Assembly: GCA_026985835.1 (NCBI GenBank)
Contig: JALSPS010000093.1
Location: 1 to 7,420 of the forward strand
Reading direction: 5' to 3'
DNA length: 7,420 nt
Source of the DNA: Candidatus Kaiserbacteria bacterium
Lineage (GTDB): Bacteria; Patescibacteriota; Minisyncoccia; Phycocordibacterales; UBA2100
In this document: positions 5,487 through 7,420 of the stretch, one piece after another
Numbering within the stretch: the first letter of the stretch is position 1
How the letters are laid out: every line of letters begins with the position of its first letter
The notes under the pieces: model-generated
Told to the model about the DNA's origin: nothing
Database searches by the model: none
What the model saw: the letters and a program-made list of their open reading frames with translations, nothing else
Made by a program: the position numbers and the translations under genes

Positions 5487-7420
5487 ATGAAACAATTTCT
5501 TCATAAATATATCACTTTGTTTTTTGTTTTTCTTCTTTTCTTTGCTGCGCTCTCATTTGTGTATGCCGAAGATATATATAGCTCTGATTCTTCACAAAAT
5601 TACGAACATCAGGCATCTGAAAGTATTAATCGTAGTAATCAAATAGCCAATAATACTATTTCGAATAAAAAAGAAAAACAGAATAATAACTCTAAATTAC
5701 CAAATGAGCCATTCAAAGATAAGAACTCAAATGATGTGCAACAGCCTAAAATAGGTGTTCCGCCAACAAAAGATAAGCATAATATTGATAATGATAAAAA
5801 AGATAACGATATCAGTGTCGGTGTCCCTGTTGGTGATGGGGTTCGCGAGGAGAGTAGCAAGCTCATAATTGGACTGCCCCCTGAAGAAGGTGGGGTGAAT
5901 AAAGATAAAGACTTGCAAGATGTGCAGCAGCCCTCTATAGGCATTCCGCCATCAAAAGATAAGGATGATATTGGTAGTAGCACGAAGGACGGCACACAAA
6001 AAGATTCTAAAGAAGAAAATAAAGATGAGGATAACAAAGATGCTTCTGACAGTCTGACTCAGATTAAAAAAAACAATAACAATACAGGGGAAGACACTGA
6101 CTCAAAAAAGGATGAAGCATCAGACAATCTGCAATCAGATAAAATAAATTCTGTTGATTCTGAAGCTGATGCCGCTAATGTGGATGATGAAGATGGCAAC
6201 GCTGACACCGGAGACGAGAAGAATAACACTCTATCTTTTTCGAATATGATTTCCGCTGTTTTAAGTGCATTTGATAATTTTAAAAAAGAGCATCAAAAGC
6301 CACAAAAGGAACAGGTAAATACTGCTGATAACAGTGCTAAAAGTAGTATTGCTTCTAGTTTTCAAAATGGGTACGAGCCGCATAAATTACTCGTAAAATT
6401 TAAAAAAAGTTTTATAGTTGAAATGAATTCTTCTGATGCGAATTCAAAGATAACACAGTTTGCGACGAAATATAACTTACAAAAATTAAGCATTATTCCG
6501 GCTGGAAATCTTGTGGTCTTTAAAACACAAGATGAAGACCCGGGTGCACTCATCTCTACTATAAAGAATAGCGAAAAAGAAAAAGTGGAGTATGCTGAAC
6601 CAAATTATGTTTACGAACTCTCTGCAATTCAAACTAATGATCCTGAGATTGACAAACTATGGGGGTTGCATAATACGGGGCAGGTTGTAAATTTCCATAC
6701 CGGTACCAAAGATGCAGATATTGATTATCCTGAGGCAATGACAGTTTATGAAAATAATACAGCAAGCGACAATGAGATAATTGTCGCGGTTGTAGACACC
6801 GGTGTTATGTATGACCATCCTGATTTGGCAGATGTTATGTGGAATGGAAGTGATTGTGTAGGGCAAGATAGTAATGGAGATCCAATAAATGGTGGTTGTA
6901 TACATGGGTTTAATTTCCATACAAACAGCAAAGATCCTTATCCGGTTTCATTTAGATCATATCATGGGACGCATGTTGCAGGAACAATTGCGGCAAAACA
7001 CAACAATAGTATCGGTATTTTAGGCGTTGCACCGGATGTGAAAATTATGGCTATAAATATTGATTTTGGTAGCGGACACTACTTAGATGTTGATGCTGCA
7101 GTTAAAGGTATTTATTTTGCTGCGGACAATGGGGCAAAAGTTATAAATGCCAGTTGGGGTGGTGGTGGGTACTCGCAAGCGTTGTATGATGCGATTAAAT
7201 ATTTTGGTGAACATGGCGGGTTGTTTGTTGCGGCAGCGGGCAACGCTGAAAATAATAATGATAACAGACCGGCATACCCCGCGAGTTATGATTTAGATAA
7301 TATTATTGCCGTTGCGGCAACTGATAATAAAGATCAGCTCGCAAGTTTTTCCAATTATGGCAAAACCACTGTTGATGTTGGCGCGCCTGGAGTTGATATA
7401 TATAGTACTTATTTTACTAA
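5487..7420 (+). CDS. Secreted subtilisin-family (S8) serine peptidase, N-terminal part (3' end outside window)
   Basis: The frame stays open for 644 codons from the ATG at 5487 to the window edge. Residues 1-27 form a signal peptide: a basic start (K2, H6, K7), a hydrophobic core at about 9-25, and likely cleavage after VYA27. Residues 28-248 are low-complexity, rich in Asp, Lys, Asn and Ser, and look disordered. A short amphipathic stretch (249-271) follows. An I9-like propeptide runs from YEPHKLLVKF (296) to AEPNYVYEL (370-378). The mature domain starts near WGLHNTGQ (392). Catalytic Asp is D437 in VVDTGV, catalytic His is H493 in HGTHVAG, and the oxyanion-hole Asn is N586 in AAAGN; INASWGGG is at 553-560. 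The catalytic Ser (GTSMAxP) should lie just past the right edge. C457 and C471 could form a disulfide. The enzyme probably acts outside the membrane or at the cell surface; its substrate is unknown. Confidence 0.93.
   Translation, partial: MKQFLHKYITLFFVFLLFFAALSFVYAEDIYSSDSSQNYEHQASESINRSNQIANNTISNKKEKQNNNSKLPNEPFKDKNSNDVQQPKIGVPPTKDKHNIDNDKKDNDISVGVPVGDGVREESSKLIIGLPPEEGGVNKDKDLQDVQQPSIGIPPSKDKDDIGSSTKDGTQKDSKEENKDEDNKDASDSLTQIKKNNNNTGEDTDSKKDEASDNLQSDKINSVDSEADAANVDDEDGNADTGDEKNNTLSFSNMISAVLSAFDNFKKEHQKPQKEQVNTADNSAKSSIASSFQNGYEPHKLLVKFKKSFIVEMNSSDANSKITQFATKYNLQKLSIIPAGNLVVFKTQDEDPGALISTIKNSEKEKVEYAEPNYVYELSAIQTNDPEIDKLWGLHNTGQVVNFHTGTKDADIDYPEAMTVYENNTASDNEIIVAVVDTGVMYDHPDLADVMWNGSDCVGQDSNGDPINGGCIHGFNFHTNSKDPYPVSFRSYHGTHVAGTIAAKHNNSIGILGVAPDVKIMAINIDFGSGHYLDVDAAVKGIYFAADNGAKVINASWGGGGYSQALYDAIKYFGEHGGLFVAAAGNAENNNDNRPAYPASYDLDNIIAVAATDNKDQLASFSNYGKTTVDVGAPGVDIYSTYFT
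5733..5963 (+). repeat. Imperfect in-frame repeats in the subtilase linker
   Basis: Two 45-bp copies (5733-5777 and 5919-5963) match at 37 of 45 bases. They encode DVQQPKIGVPPTKDK (residues 83-97) and DVQQPSIGIPPSKDK (145-159). Between them are two weaker copies of the core, VGVPV (111-115) and IGLPP (128-132). The shared motif is [IV]G[VIL]P[PV], recurring every 17-23 residues within a charged, disordered stretch. Five of the eight differences between the long copies are at residues that change the amino acid, and three are silent. Confidence 0.75.

Noticed and set aside
5639..6037. 132-residue antisense open frame over the subtilase linker, rich in Ser, Leu and Phe
   Set aside because: It is the mirror of the Asp/Lys/Asn/Ser-rich coding strand, whose codons rarely produce stops on the other strand. 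It shows no family resemblance, and the plus-strand frame is clearly the gene.
6963..7420. Subtilase as a catalytically dead or truncated pseudogene because no catalytic Ser is seen
   Set aside because: The window ends about 58 residues after the oxyanion Asn, just before the place where GTSMAxP is expected. The frame is open to the last base.
1..7420. Recoded genetic code (TGA as Gly or Trp)
   Set aside because: TGA ends tmk and argS exactly where those families end, and no intact frame contains an internal TGA.
1..7420. CRISPR array, transposase, tRNA/rRNA gene, phage or defence system
   Set aside because: No regularly spaced direct repeats, mobile-element genes or RNA genes are visible. 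Almost every base is accounted for by the eight genes, and no gap exceeds about 60 bp.

Overview
The window is a dense, AT-rich bacterial segment with eight protein-coding genes, two of them cut by the window edges, and almost no intergenic DNA. Genes end in TAA or TGA (TGA ends tmk and argS), so the standard code applies and recoded-TGA lineages are unlikely. I see no convincing Shine-Dalgarno motif before any start. AT-richness, short proteins, near-zero spacing, missing SD motifs and a secreted subtilase with a long low-complexity linker make a small-genome bacterium of the Patescibacteria/CPR type my best guess. That is inference, because no rRNA or marker phylogeny is available here.

Layout: 1-463 is the 3' end of glyA (serine hydroxymethyltransferase). 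It is followed by an unrecognised 81-residue membrane protein (476-721). folA (dihydrofolate reductase) lies on the minus strand, and its stop codon directly abuts the stop of the membrane-protein gene. A divergent gap of roughly 30-55 bp, depending on the starts used, separates folA from a plus-strand run of thyA, dcd, dut, tmk and argS, mostly spaced by 1-2 nt (19 nt before dut). After a 57-bp gap comes the 5' part of a secreted S8 (subtilisin-type) peptidase gene that runs off the right edge.

Six of the genes form one metabolic unit. Dcd turns dCTP into dUTP, Dut turns dUTP into dUMP, ThyA methylates dUMP to dTMP while oxidising methylene-THF to DHF, FolA reduces DHF to THF, GlyA recharges THF to methylene-THF with serine, and Tmk phosphorylates dTMP to dTDP. 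The whole thymidylate cycle therefore sits within about 3.8 kb. ArgS appears to be a co-transcribed housekeeping gene, and the peptidase a separate unit.

I found no RNA gene, CRISPR array, insertion sequence or clearly new defence or mobile system. The points worth a second look are the DHFR cofactor-site residues, possible leaderless promoters, the abutting convergent gene ends, and the repeat-bearing disordered region of the subtilase.
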